From Eledone cirrhosa (Eukaryota; Mollusca; Cephalopoda; Octopoda; Eledonidae), in contig OZ024740.1 in assembly GCA_964016885.1 (NCBI GenBank), forward strand, positions 6,778,450 to 6,842,449: DNA of 64,000 bases, in the 5' to 3' direction. The position numbers and the translations under genes were made by a program. Position 1 is the stretch's first letter, and the number at the start of each line of letters is the position of its first letter. The notes below the pieces were generated by a model, which had not been told where the DNA came from, did not search any database, and saw only the letters and a program-made list of their open reading frames with translations. Below are positions 1 to 10,580 of the stretch, piece by piece.

Positions 1-62
<62 letters not shown>

Positions 63-66
63 TATA

Positions 67-111
<45 letters not shown>
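1..111. repeat. TA dinucleotide microsatellite
   Basis: This is an almost pure alternating TA tract with a few interruptions. It forms the left border of the inverted-repeat retroelement that begins near position 112 and it continues off the left edge of the window. A second TA tract lies a little beyond the other end of that element (5098-5224). Confidence 0.97.
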
Positions 112-112
<1 letters not shown>

Positions 113-225
113 TTAGTTAAGCAAAACAAGAGCACAAATTTCACAAGGAAGACATTATTAAAAGATTGTCAACATATTTTAGTTTGATGTAAGGAATGTA
201 GAGAATAATAATAATAATAATATTA

Positions 226-478
226 ATAATAATTGTTTCTACTTTTGGCACAAGGCAAGCAATCACCCAGTACATTACTGGTAATAATAATTGTTTCTAC
301 TTTTGGCACAAGGCCAGCAATTACAAGTACATTACTGGTACTTCATTTTATCGACCCCGTAAGGATGAAAGGCAAAGTTAACCTCGGCGGGATTTGAACT
401 CAGATCATAAAGTGCCGTAACTCTATACTGCAAGGCATAGTGTCCGACCCTCTACCGATACTGCCAATCCACCACCAT
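226..478 (-). mobile_element. tRNA-derived SINE, antisense, with a duplicated 3' end
   Basis: Read on the minus strand, 478 to 282 has the order of a cephalopod tRNA-derived SINE: a head containing GGATTGGCAGTATCGGTAG, a box-B-like region before AAATCCCGCCGAGG, the body motif TTTGCCTTTCATCC, then GGGGTCGATAAAAT and a tail reading GGCCTTGTGCC. The tail end is present twice: 226-281 repeats most of 282-338. ATA-type short repeats flank both sides (about 204-232 and 477-498). The SINE sits in the 3' noncoding part of the left Penelope-like arm. The SINE class is recognised from memory; the exact family name is not certain. Confidence 0.8.
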
Positions 479-484
479 AATAAT

Positions 485-1000
485 ATTAATAATAATAATG
501 TCCATTTACAATTGTTTCGCTACTCCATATAATATTTCTGGATCAGATGACTATATATCATTATTGATCTGGTTCTGTTGAAAATAATTAACATATTTAA
601 AAACAGAGCGGCTTGTCGGAACTTCAAAGGAATATAAATTAAAATAAGGAGAGAATGTTACATAATGTAATGTTCCATATATTGGTATTTCCCTATGGTA
701 TACTTGTTGTATCAGTTGTCTGCCATAATCAAGCAGTATTCATCTGTTGAGGCTGCATTGTGTGAGATCTGACTATGGGTAACAAGATGGCTGCCAAAGG
801 ACATATTTACCTTACTAATTAGAGGGTGGTTTCCGGGGAAGTAACTCCTCGAGAGATTAGAAATTGTGGGTAGTTTATAGTTAAGTGCTAATTCAAATTT
901 TTTTTAATTGAGAGACAATGTAGGGGCGGTAACTTATAATTATCTAAGTTAGTTATAGCTATTTAACTTATTAGCTACAAGTAAAAATGGGGCTAGATGA
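485..1000 (-). other. 3' noncoding region of the left Penelope-like arm
   Basis: This stretch is the reverse complement of 4196-4685 in the right arm with scattered differences. I see no coding potential. It includes a conserved hairpin near 540-575 (GATCAGATGA pairing with TCATTATTGATC) that is also present at 4628-4662 and 7542-7573. Confidence 0.75.
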
Positions 1001-1987
1001 CTATGTTGGGTCAAATATTCTATTGGCGAAGGAATTAGCCCTTTGATGTTGACAGCTAATAGTTACCTCAGTTCTATCGTTAATCGGTAGAGGTCGTGAT
1101 AGAGTTATGTAATATGCTTCGGTAATACAGAGATCACAAGATTTTCTTCGTCCATTGAACGATTGGGCCCTAGCCACGATATCCCATTTTAGTGAGTGTT
1201 CAATGTTGCTTAATTTAAGGTTTTTAATGAGCCTAGCTAGAGATGTCGAACATCTGTTGCTAGGGTCTCGGAGGAAAAAGAGTGCGCGTTATAGCGTACC
1301 TTAAAAGGGTTAGAGGTAGACCCGATATAAGAGCTGGTATTCGAAGCAGTTTTAACCGTGCACCTATAGATTATGTTGGGTGTCAGGCAGTGTCCATTTA
1401 ATGGGCATGCATTACGGTAACGGCAGTTGCAGTTGCTTCTGCGGTTAGTGAGAGTAGGGTAGTTTAACCTAAGCGGTTGGTCAGTGCTAGAAGGATTAGA
1501 TGGGGGAGGTGTGCTACTAGAGTAATTATTGGTGTAGTGGCGTGGTGTGTTTGATAGGGGTGGTGGTACAGGGGTGTGGGAGTTATACTGTCTTAGTTTA
1601 TGATGGTTACTGAATGCGATGTGACTAGCTAGGTTAGATGTTGTGGAGAATGTGATTTTAATGTTATTTTTATTAAAGAGTTTGTAATATCTATGGTTGG
1701 GGGGGGGGGGGTAGATAGGATAGAGAAGAAGCGTTTAGGGATATTAGTGGCTAGATTAGATGAGAATGGGGATTAAGCCAGGTGATATTTCTAGGTCTAT
1801 TCCTTCTAGGGGTTCTAGTGGAGTTGGTAGGGGCCTTCCTAGGGTTATTATTACTTGGGGATTTGTTATTTGTCATCCCATTTCTCATTCCTATTCTAGG
1901 GTTGATTTTTAGTTTGCTACTTGGAGTGGGGAGCAGGCCGCTGCCACCATTAAACTTCTCTGTATAGGTGCTGTTACTGCTAAAATT
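1001..1987 (-). pseudogene. Penelope-like ORF, 3' part: RT-GIY-YIG linker and GIY-YIG nuclease, broken
   Basis: On the minus strand the protein reads from a serine/asparagine-rich linker (TEKFNGGSGLLPTPSS, then RRNRPRNITWLNP) to a GIY-YIG domain ending in a TAG at 1001-1003. A one-base loss in a C run near 1768 breaks the frame before FSSNLATNIPKRFFSIL. The frame is next affected by a run of 13 G (1699-1711), after which NHRYYKLFNKNNIKITFS follows. A zinc-binding stretch CNCRYRNACPLNGHC precedes IIYRCTV and SYIGSTSNPFKVRY. A one-base deletion near 1275, relative to the right arm, breaks the domain again. This copy keeps about 0.28 kb of linker that the right-arm copy has lost. The start is an artificial junction, not an initiation codon. 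It is a dead fragment. Confidence 0.75.
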
Positions 1988-3718
1988 CAGAATCTCACTT
2001 AAGTCCATACCTATCCCGGACAGGAAGACATACCTCAAACTCCTAATACAGAGTGTCAACTCTCTCATCCGAAGAATAAGATGGAAAGCCTTCCACTTTG
2101 ACCGTGCGGGTGCTGCTGACGCCGGAAGTACAGCAAATAGATATGGATTTACCACCTGCAAGAACCCCCACACAACATGCTGCTGGACTCTTTTGAGAAA
2201 GATCTATTCAACTTCGTCAGGAGCATTAAATTCAAAAAGCATTATAGACACAAGAATAATTTCCTCACTAAATTAGCAACAACTATAAAAAAATTTAAAG
2301 ATAGCCACCTCTTACATGTTATGTCTGACAAAACTAAAAATCTATACACCATGACTCCTGAAACTTACAACTCTTTCCTTCTTAAGGAACTTAATAAAAA
2401 CTATAAAAAAACTATACCCTCCAGTGTAAACGTACTTAACCCAAAAGCCCAGGCTTTGGTTAAGGACTTGCATCTGGATAGTTTACCCTCCCTTATGTAC
2501 CAACAACCCCAAGGTTTTCTCTCAAGGATCATAAGCCAAACTTTATAGAGAACCCAACTATTAGACTTATAAGCCCAACCACATCCGACCTGGGTCGTAT
2601 CAGTAACAACATCCTTGATAGGATAATCCCCGCGCTACGGGATGATACCACCTACAAGTTGTGGTCCAACAGCGGCCAAGTCATCAGATGGTTCTCCGAT
2701 CTAAGGTCCAAGCAATCTATGAGGTTCATCCAATTTGATATAGACAGCTATTACGCGTCAATAAACCTGGAACTGCTCAACAAATCACTAGCCCTAGCCA
2801 CCACCAACTCGGACATAACCAATAATGAGATTAACATCATACTTATGGCTAGACAGACTATCATTGAATTCAACGCAGCACTCTGGACTAGAAAAGATAG
2901 AACAGACAACTTTGACATCACGATGGGCTCAAGTGACTCCGCGCAAATCACCGATTTAGTTAGAATTTACCTATTACATAACATCAAAGCCGAAATCCAA
3001 CCCTTGCAAGGCGGAATATACAGGGACGACGCCCTATTTGCAGTCCACAATTGCACTAATCGGGGCATTGATTTTCTAAAAAAACAATTACATAGATTCT
3101 TTAAAAATAACGGTCTCTCTATCACCATCGAGCCGAACCATAAAGTAGTAAACTTCCTAGACGTCCCCCTGGATCTCAACAATAACCTATATTACCCTTA
3201 CCATAAACCAGGTGAAATACTCACATATACTCACATTAGCCCACACTCTAACCAACCACCGGCAGTCATCAGAGCAGTAATCAAATCTATCTCGTATAGG
3301 CTCTCCATGCTATCAGCAAATGAGGAGATATTTATAAACCATGCACAATATTATAATAAGGCTCTTTCAGAATCTGGTTATGAACAATCAATTTACTACA
3401 TACCTAAATACCATAACACAGCAATTCACCATAATAAACTTAACACTAGAACTAGAAATACCTTAGCATATAGCCAGATTGGCCGGAATTTTAGAAGTAA
3501 CAACACCTATACAGGGAAGTTTAATGGTGGCAGCGGCCTGCTCCCCACTCCAAGTAGCAAACTAAAAATCAACCCTAGAATAGGAATGAGAAATGGGATG
3601 ACAAATAACAAATCCCCAGGTTATAATAACCCTAGGAAGGCCCCTACCAACTCCACTAAAACCCATAGAAGGAATAGACCTAGAAATATCACCTGGCTTA
3701 ACCCCCCATTCTGACCAA
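1988..3718 (+). pseudogene. Penelope-like reverse transcriptase, frameshifted
   Basis: The conceptual protein runs through three frames. Frame 3 gives the amino-terminal part (SVNSLIRRIRWKAFHFDR, then YGFTTCKNP). Near 2170 it moves to frame 2 (LLDSFEKDLFNFVRSIKFK to PKAQALVKDLHLDSLPS). Near 2500-2520 it moves to frame 1 (LKDHKPNF, then NPTIRLISP and the long open stretch from 2659). RT motifs visible are FDIDSYYASI at 2734-2763 (first catalytic aspartates), FDITMGSSDS near 2920, and the box YRDD at 3019-3030, followed by NHKVVNFLDVPLDL. After the thumb-like region (SYRLSMLSANEEIF) comes a basic, asparagine-rich linker ending in RRNRPRNITWLNPPF at a TGA at 3712-3714. In an active element the enzyme would copy the element's RNA at a nicked chromosomal site. 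The two frameshifts make this copy inactive. Confidence 0.85.
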
Positions 3719-4195
3719 CCGCTTAGGTTAAACTACCCTACTCTCACTAACCGCAGAAGCAACTGCAACTGCCGTTACCATAATGCATGCCCATTAAATG
3801 GACACTGCCTGACACCCAACATAGTCTATAGGTGCACGGTTAAAACTGTTTCGAATACCAGCTCTTATATCGGGTCTACCTCTAACCCTTTTAAGGTACG
3901 CTATAACGCGCACTCTTTTTCCTTCCGAGACCCTAGCAACAGATGTTCGACATCTCTAGCTAGGCTCATTAAAAACCTTAAATTAAGCAACATTGAACAC
4001 TCACTAAAATGGGATATCGTGGCTAGGGCCCAACCGTTCAATGGACGAAGAAAATCTTGTGATCTCTGTATTACCGAAGCATATTACATAACTCTATCAC
4101 GACCTCTACCGATTAACGATAGAACGGAGGTAACTATTAGCTGTCAACATCGAAGGGCTAATTCCTTCGCCAATAGAATATTTGACCCAACATAG
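3719..4195 (+). pseudogene. GIY-YIG endonuclease domain of the Penelope-like element
   Basis: A frame-2 stretch, open from about 3715 to a TAG at 4193-4195, encodes PLRLNYPTLTNRRSNCNC, then CPLNGHCLTPNIVYRCTV and SYIGSTSNPFKVRYNAHSFS. YIG is intact; the first motif is IVY rather than GIY. The arginine of KVRY and the glutamate of CITEAYY are in place for the nuclease active site. A Cys-Cys/Cys-His set (CDLC, later CQH) follows, as in the zinc-binding tail of this nuclease group. The domain would cut the target DNA to prime reverse transcription. It is out of frame with the upstream RT because a deletion of about 0.28 kb joined CCATT to CTGACC near 3713; the missing linker is still present in the left arm (about 1485-1763). 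Confidence 0.85.
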
Positions 4196-4687
4196 TCATC
4201 TAGCCCCATTTTTACTTGTAGCTAATAAGTTAAATAGCTATAACTAACTTAGATAATTATAAGTTACCGCCCCTACATTGTCTCTCAATTAAAACAAATT
4301 TAAATTAGCACTTAACTATAAACTACCCACAATTTCTAATCTCTCGAGGAGTTACTTCCCCTGAAACCACCCTCTAATTAGTAAGGTAAATATGTCCTTT
4401 GGCAGCCATCTTGTTACCCATAGCTAGATCTCACACAATGCAGCCTCGACAGATGAATACTGCTTGATCATGGCAGACAACTGATACAACCAGTATACCA
4501 TAGGGAAATACCAATATATGGAACATTACATTATGTAACATTCTCTCCTTATTTTAATTTATATTCCTTTGAAGTTCCGATGAGCCGCTCTGTTTCTAAA
4601 TAAGTTAATTATTTTCAACTGAACCAGATCAATATTGATATATAGTCATCTGATCCAGAAATATTATATGGAGTAGCGAAACAAACG
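4196..4687 (+). other. 3' noncoding region of the right Penelope-like arm
   Basis: This noncoding stretch follows the nuclease stop and mirrors 485-1000. It ends in a block with CCGATGAG near 4578, a hairpin at 4628-4662, and GAGTAGCGAAAC at 4672-4683. No open frame of note is present. Confidence 0.7.
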
Positions 4688-4805
4688 ATCTGAGTGCAAA
4701 TCCCGCCGAGGTTAACTTTGCCTTTCATCCTTACGGGGTCGATAAAATAAAGTACCAGTAATGCACTGGGTAATTGCTGGCCTTGTGCCTAAAGTAGAAA
4801 CAATT
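4688..4805 (+). mobile_element. SINE fragment, head lost
   Basis: The stretch carries AAATCCCGCCGAGG, TTTGCCTTTCATCC, GGGGTCGATAAAATAAAG and the tail GGCCTTGTGCC. It is the body and tail of the same SINE seen antisense at 226-478. The tRNA-like head is missing and the sequence joins the Penelope-like 3' noncoding region directly at GAAACAAACGATC, so this arm has lost the head and the bases between. Confidence 0.8.
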
Positions 4806-4925
4806 ATTATTAATATTATTATTATTATTCTCTACATTTCTTACATCAAACTAAAATATGTTGACAATCTTTTAATAATGTCTTCCTTGTGAAATTTGTG
4901 GTCTTGTTTTGCTTAACTAATTAAT

Positions 4926-5224
<299 letters not shown>

Positions 5225-5620
5225 TCTCTCTGAATTTATATTTGTATTAATCTACCGAGTCTTACCATTAACCTGTTAATAATTCTATTGACAGATTAAT
5301 TGCATAAGTTTATTTCGAAAATTACCCGGTCGAGAGCTTATTCGATTTGTGCTATTTATGCAATTTTTTTGCATGATTTACACATACTGAATTCGTTTGC
5401 CAAAACCTGGGGGTTTTCCCCTGTGAGTTACACATGTGCTTTTACAAAACACTGTATCATCCACAACACTGGCGTAGAACAAAATACCTGTTGATAACGT
5501 GATATTCCTTGTTCGATCATTATACCAAAAGCTTATGGTTTTAAGCAGAGAGTATTAGTGATTTAGGTGTAACGGAAACCCTGTATTAGATTTTACCATC
5601 AATTCCAAGGGTCTAGGTTT
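5225..5620. other. AT-rich spacer without recognised content
   Basis: I see no gene, RNA or repeat that I recognise here. Short open frames occur, but none has a domain-like sequence. Confidence 0.6.
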
Positions 5621-5621
5621 G

Positions 5622-5659
<38 letters not shown>

Positions 5660-5775
5660 CGAAGGAAATGTGGTAAGGAACCAGGTGGACCATAACGCAC
5701 CAGAATTAGCCGTCGAAACGGCTTGAGCTCAGCTGTCGGGGTCTTACTGGTTCCTATATATATATATATATATAG
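5621..5775. repeat. Short inverted-repeat unit between two TA tracts
   Basis: A unit of about 95 bp lies between TA tracts (about 5622-5659 and 5755-5774). Its ends carry the inverted pair AGGAACCAG (5676-5684) and CTGGTTCCT (5747-5755). Inside is a perfect hairpin GCCGTCGAAACGGC (5710-5723). The stretch from there to GTCGGGG resembles 14171-14206. It could be a small nonautonomous element, or only a chance inverted repeat inside an older dispersed repeat. Confidence 0.45.
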
Positions 5776-7084
5776 TATTAAGGGTACTATTTATGGTTAT
5801 TATGCACGTAATCATCTTGATGTGGACTCCTTTAATACCTATTAATAGACTCCACTCTAGCTTGGAGATGTGATACATAATTGATTTATATTTGAGACGG
5901 GGGTTGTCTATTACCTGATGGCCAGACTAGTTTATATGAGAGATCGGATCTCCGAACCATACCGAAGATTTACTGGAAATGCAGGCAAGCAATGACCCGG
6001 AGCCTACCGGGTGACATATATAATAGTGGGACCATACCAGGTCCTACTGTTGTATTACATTTGCATTGAGCAGTGACTTGAGAGTCCGACTCCTCTTATA
6101 GAACGTTCAGATATGACACCCCTTAATTATTGGTTGGCAATCATCCTAGTATATACACCCTTGTACTTCTTAATGAACAACTCTCTAACTTATAAATGGG
6201 TACCATACTCTAGATATTAGTTATAACTTCACATGATAGGCACGTATTTGAATCACCATTAATGTAGTTTAGCATAGTAATGTAACTAAAATAACTAGCT
6301 AGTTACCTCCCCTTACGCATTAGTTCCCCTTAATCATTCAGGCACTTCCGGAATTTGGACAGCATGATATATTAATTAAGAACCGACTGGATACCGTTTA
6401 TAGCTTGACTATATGCTGAACCACTGCGAATTATACGATAGACGCATGTTCTCTATATATATATTGCGTCTCATGGATTATGTGAATGGTGGTGTGAGCA
6501 AGGACAGTGGTACGACCTTGCCTACGATACAATAAGGTTTATAGTATGTTGAAGATTTTTGATATTTTGGTGTTTCCCCGCATCCGAGACTGTATATCAT
6601 ACAGATGTATGAGAATAAATGACTTAATAATTCAGCATATATTATAAGATCAATTGCCTGCTTCAACTGCATGACCCTGCAAATATCATTCTGACGCACT
6701 CTAATCATGTATAGATAAGACAAGCGTGCATGCTACACGGGAGATTGCTTCATGCACTGACTACTCTAAGCTTTCCTCTTGCTTTATCTTCATAGACTGC
6801 CAACGCTTCATGTTTATCTTTATTTTCACTCTTGCTTTTATTTTATTTTATTGTTATCATGTAACACTTTATTTTTATCATGTAACACTTTATATGTAAA
6901 TTGCCATGCTATTTCATTTGATGAATATCACCCCACTGTTGATCAATATGCGCATATGTTTTATGTGTCTCTTGGGTTGAAAAGGAGGTCAAGTATGTTA
7001 TAAATAACTGCTCCGAAGAATCCAAACCTCGGTTTGGAGGAAACAATTGTAAGCAAATAAATGACTTAAACTGAACTTTGATTA
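5776..7084. other. AT-rich spacer without recognised genes
   Basis: No coding region is supported. Small details are a TA tract near 6454-6466, a 22-bp-period duplication of TTATCATGTAACACTTTA (about 6854-6894), and a 7-bp-stem hairpin CCAAACCTCGGTTTGG near 7022-7037. The short open frames at 6478-6723 and 6779-7003 have no family features. Confidence 0.6.
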
Positions 7085-7090
7085 CTGTAA

Positions 7091-7139
<49 letters not shown>

Positions 7140-7300
7140 GTGAACGGCAAAAATGAAACGCAATTTCATTTCACACTCTTAGTACGGCTGTTACTTAAAT
7201 ATAAGTATGTATACGTACATACATATATGTATACAGACGTACAGTAGTATGTATATATATATATACATACATGCACACATATATATATGTACGTATGGAT
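7085..7300. repeat. Simple-sequence cluster (TC, TA, CATA)
   Basis: A TC run passes into a TA run (7090-7140). After a non-repetitive stretch of about 60 bp, there are ATGTATA- and ACATAC-type tracts (about 7202-7292). There is no gene. Confidence 0.85.
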
Positions 7301-7484
7301 TCACCGAACATTTATTATAATGCTCGGTGTGTTTGTAAACAAACATCCAGAATTAAGCCGTACAGTGTCTAGCAACCATCGTTGCTCATTTGTTCAACAC
7401 TGACAAAGGAACGCTGTACTAGTTTCAAGCTTATTAGCTATCGTCAGCAACGTATACCTTCCTGCCAGATGATTGAACGTCTGA
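7301..7484 (-). other. Spacer upstream of a Penelope-like 3' fragment
   Basis: On the minus strand this stretch contains CTGACGA (7441-7447), a four-base stem-loop and GAAAC (7422-7426). That arrangement recalls the core of a hammerhead ribozyme, but stems I and III cannot be drawn convincingly. The stretch has an imperfect inverted pair, CACCGAACATTTAT near 7302 and ATAATGCTCGGTGTG near 7317. Confidence 0.4.
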
Positions 7485-7735
7485 AATTAATAATAATAAT
7501 GTCCGTTTACAATTGTTTCGCTACTCCATATAATATTTCAGGATCAAATGATTATATATCATTATTGATCTGGTTCAGTTGAAAATAATTATCATAGGTA
7601 GAAATAGAGCAGCTCATCGGAACTTCAAAAGCTGCTTTCCACTGTATATTGCACATTGAGCACATGCCTTTACGCTTTGGCTTCTAACTAATTCAGCAAT
7701 CTCCCCTCTCCTATCTCCATCTGGTTACTCTTGAA

Positions 7736-7742
<7 letters not shown>
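7485..7742 (-). mobile_element. Solo fragment of the Penelope-like 3' region joined to the flanking repeat
   Basis: Positions 7485-7629 match the left arm at about 490-632 in the same orientation, including CAATTGTTTCGCTACTCC, the conserved hairpin and GGAACTTCAAA. From 7630 the sequence switches to the block also found at 4973-5097. The switch shows either recombination between copies or that both blocks belong to one larger element with internal deletions. Confidence 0.75.
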
Positions 7743-7784
<42 letters not shown>

Positions 7785-7850
7785 CATACATATATATATT
7801 CATACTTACATACATACTTACATACATACTTACACACACACACACATCTG

Positions 7851-7910
<60 letters not shown>
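7738..7910. repeat. TA / CATA / CA microsatellite
   Basis: TA tracts at both ends enclose ACTTACATAC repeats and a short CA run. Open frames on both strands across it are purely repeat-derived. Confidence 0.95.
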
Positions 7911-7911
<1 letters not shown>

Positions 7912-8116
7912 TGAAACCGGTAATAGACAATAATTAAATATATAAATAGATAAATAAATGCCATTGTTAAATAATAAATACATTAACTAATACCTTAACA
8001 CTTCACACAAAGTAAAACATTTCGGTTTAATCATGTTCTAACCCAGAAAAAAGAGAGAGAAACAAAAAAGGAAAAAAAAAAATTTTTCTTCCTAATAATC
8101 GTCTCTTTCTCCCTGT

Positions 8117-8153
<37 letters not shown>

Positions 8154-8928
8154 TTAAAACAATGAAGTAAAAAATCAAGACATTAGAGATATACTTCACT
8201 GCTTTACAATCGTTTCTAGGTGATGATAATACATTGTAGCTATACTCCGTTATTGATCTATATAAGGTTAGTTACAAATATCAGATAAAGAGAATATTTA
8301 CTTACATGCATATCACCAGCTGTTTTCAAAAAGCAATAATAATTTTATTCAGAATTAGTAGTATGTTAGTACCATGTCCTTATTTGGAGGTAGTTGAAGA
8401 ACTAACCAATCAAATTGTTTTTTTCATATGGTGTTAAGATGAAAAGTAATAAACTTTTGTTGAGGTCTTTGAAAGGAATGGTTGAATGGTGTTAATAGTA
8501 GAATTGGCATAAAAATCTATTAGGAGCAAAGGGATTGTCAAACTGATAGTTGAATGTATCTGGTATAGTGAAGTTTAAAAGGAATGTAAAAATAAATGTA
8601 ACATTTAATGGTGATTAGTGTTGTATTGAGTTTTTAGGTGAATATAAATTAAGGTTATGGCTAGGAAAGATAGTATATTAAAAGATGAAAATTATAATAA
8701 GATAATGAAATACAGTAATGCAATAATATACAACATAACCAACACAATATAGTACGGTGTGGTAAATTGCACTTAGTATAATACAGCATATGATACGCTC
8801 TAAAATACTATCAAGTATGTTTATGTATAAATAATCAAACTCAGATAAATACATGTTGGCATAGTTAAAACACATAAATTTCATAGATTACAAAGTTCAT
8901 ATATCACACTATATACAGAGAGGTACAG
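7911..8928. other. AT-rich spacer without recognised genes
   Basis: I see no gene here. There is a TA tract at about 8121-8151 and otherwise low-complexity AT-rich DNA. The minus-strand open frame at 8678-8884 is short, AT-driven and without family features. Confidence 0.6.
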
Positions 8929-9064
8929 TTATATTGATATCCAACCAAAAATATACATACGCACAAATAGATGCAAACCTAAATACACATTTACACATGT
9001 GCACATAATCATATACACACATATCCATACATATCCATATCTACACATACACACCTATACCCAC

Positions 9065-9095
<31 letters not shown>

Positions 9096-9130
9096 CACAT
9101 ACATATACATATATATATACCTATATATAT

Positions 9131-9175
<45 letters not shown>

Positions 9176-9410
9176 TATATAGATATATATGTGTGTATGT
9201 ACACACTTCATACATGTACACACACTCATATATAAACACTCATACACATATACTCACATACACACACACAAACACACACATATATATATACACACACACG
9301 CACACGCACATACATATACATATATATATATATATATACATATATACACATACATAAATATATATATATACACACACATAAATATATTTCCATATCATAC
9401 ATAGATATAA
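8929..9410. repeat. Mixed CA/TA simple-sequence block
   Basis: Nearly 0.5 kb of interleaved ACAC, ACATAT and TATA tracts. Much of it alternates purine and pyrimidine. All frames read as tyrosine, isoleucine, histidine and threonine runs and do not represent genes. Confidence 0.95.
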
Positions 9411-9590
9411 ATTTACTCATGCAATTACGGGTGGTTGTATACCTTGTTGCCTTTAGTCATTAACGCATAAACCTAAGGAAGCTAAGACATTAAAGGGTAA
9501 AAAATAAGCATGAATGCATATAATTAAGGGAAAGGGGTACTAATAAATGTTACTCTATATAGAATTATAGTGAGTTGCTATTTAGAATAT

Positions 9591-10573
9591 TTAATTAGGT
9601 TTATAGTATTTAAATATTCTTCGTATACGGTGATTACAGACTATGATCAATTCCTGCCTTTTATTTAATAAATCGTCCTTAGATTTAGTAATTTCCAAGA
9701 TCTCCCCTGAACATAATCTGCATTCCCTCCTGTTCCCAAGATATGGAGTTCATTGTAGAATGGTGTTCCACGATAACTTGAAATCTATTTTTTTCTTTTT
9801 ATAATTATTTACCGCTTCAGCTAAAGATGTGGTGTTAACTAGTTTAGTATTGTTGAAACTACTAGAGTGTGCGTAAAATCTTTTCTTAAATGTGTTTGAT
9901 GTAGATCCTATATATATTTTGTTGGAGTCTGTAGTAGACACAGTGCATTTGTATATTACATTATTAATCAGACAGTTGCCATTTAAGGACCAAATGCTTC
10001 TATTTCTGCAATTACAACCGTACGTAAGATGGTTGTTGGGGGTTCCTATACTATTCTCATTGATCCTTGAGCTATTCCTATTGTAATTAATGATAGCAGG
10101 AGAATGAAGGTTGCTTTGTGGGTGGTTTGGTGCTAGGGTTGTATTGTGATTTTGTGTTTTGTTATTTTTGTGTTGGTGATTTGGGTGGTTGTGTTTTCTA
10201 GGTTGAAGGATTGTATTATTTGCCTTTTTAAAAGGTGCAGTCCTATTTAAATTATGTTGTGGTGGTGTAGTCATATTATTTTTAAGTTTATAAATGTGTA
10301 GTTGCTTATTTTTTGCTGGAGATTGCTTGATGTAGAGTATGACAATTTAACAGTATATTTGTTAAATATTTGGTGGTATCTGTGGTTTGGTGGAAAATGT
10401 TTATGTAGAATTTTAAAGAATTTTTGGGGGATTTGTCCAATAATTTGCAGGTTGAAGGGTGCGTTGTACCATGTTCTGATTCTTTTGCGGTTTTTAGTTA
10501 AGTTCTTATTACCACTTATATTATTGTGTTGTGTTATAGAAGAATTCCTATGGTTAGTGTCCTTATTTGTGGA
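9591..10573 (-). pseudogene. Linker and GIY-YIG nuclease of the second Penelope-like element
   Basis: From 10573 downwards the minus strand encodes an asparagine-rich linker, FPPNHRYHQIFNKYTVKLSY, and a stop near 10271. A different frame, from 10274, encodes another Asn/His-rich stretch and then the nuclease: CNCRNRS, LNGNCLINNVIYKCTV, KIYIGSTSNTFKKRFYAHSS. A TGA at 9750-9752 interrupts it, but the same frame continues with TPYLGNRRECRLCSGEIL and VCNHRIRRIF to a TAA at 9591-9593, restoring the expected CxxC and Cys-x-His tail. The second cysteine of the usual CPL motif reads WSL here, one more sign of decay. At least one frame change and one nonsense codon make it inactive. Confidence 0.8.
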
Positions 10574-10580
10574 ATTTGGT

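Larger units (their letters stand above)
112..4925 (+). mobile_element. Penelope-like retroelement arranged as an inverted repeat
   Basis: The left arm (112 to about 1987) is the reverse complement of the right arm (about 3490 to 4925). The outer ends match, for example GCTTAACTAAT near 4910 and its complement near 115. The inner break is near 1987/1988, where the minus-strand 3' copy meets the start of the plus-strand coding region. The central 1.5 kb (1988-3490) is unique and encodes the amino-terminal part and the reverse transcriptase core. Penelope-like elements are known to occur as full copies joined to truncated copies in direct or inverted orientation, and this fits. Both copies are decayed. 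The arms differ by an internal deletion of about 0.28 kb in the right arm and by rearranged SINE sequence. The family call rests on reverse transcriptase followed by GIY-YIG. Confidence 0.8.

Noticed and set aside
1782..1967. Plus-strand hydrophobic 61-codon frame that looks like a membrane peptide
   Set aside because: It is the antisense of the Penelope-like linker on the minus strand.
4578..4683. Hammerhead-like motif CCGATGAG ... GAGTAGCGAAAC in the 3' region
   Set aside because: The invariant CTGANGA is CCGATGA in the two copies that keep it (CCGACAA in the left arm), the stem II loop would be about 95 bases, and no stem I partner is visible.
7422..7447. Hammerhead ribozyme on the minus strand (CTGACGA, stem-loop, GAAAC)
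   Set aside because: The core words fit, and such ribozymes are known in some Penelope-like elements, but stem II starts with a T-T mismatch and I could not draw stems I and III with a proper cleavage site. A covariance-model scan would decide.
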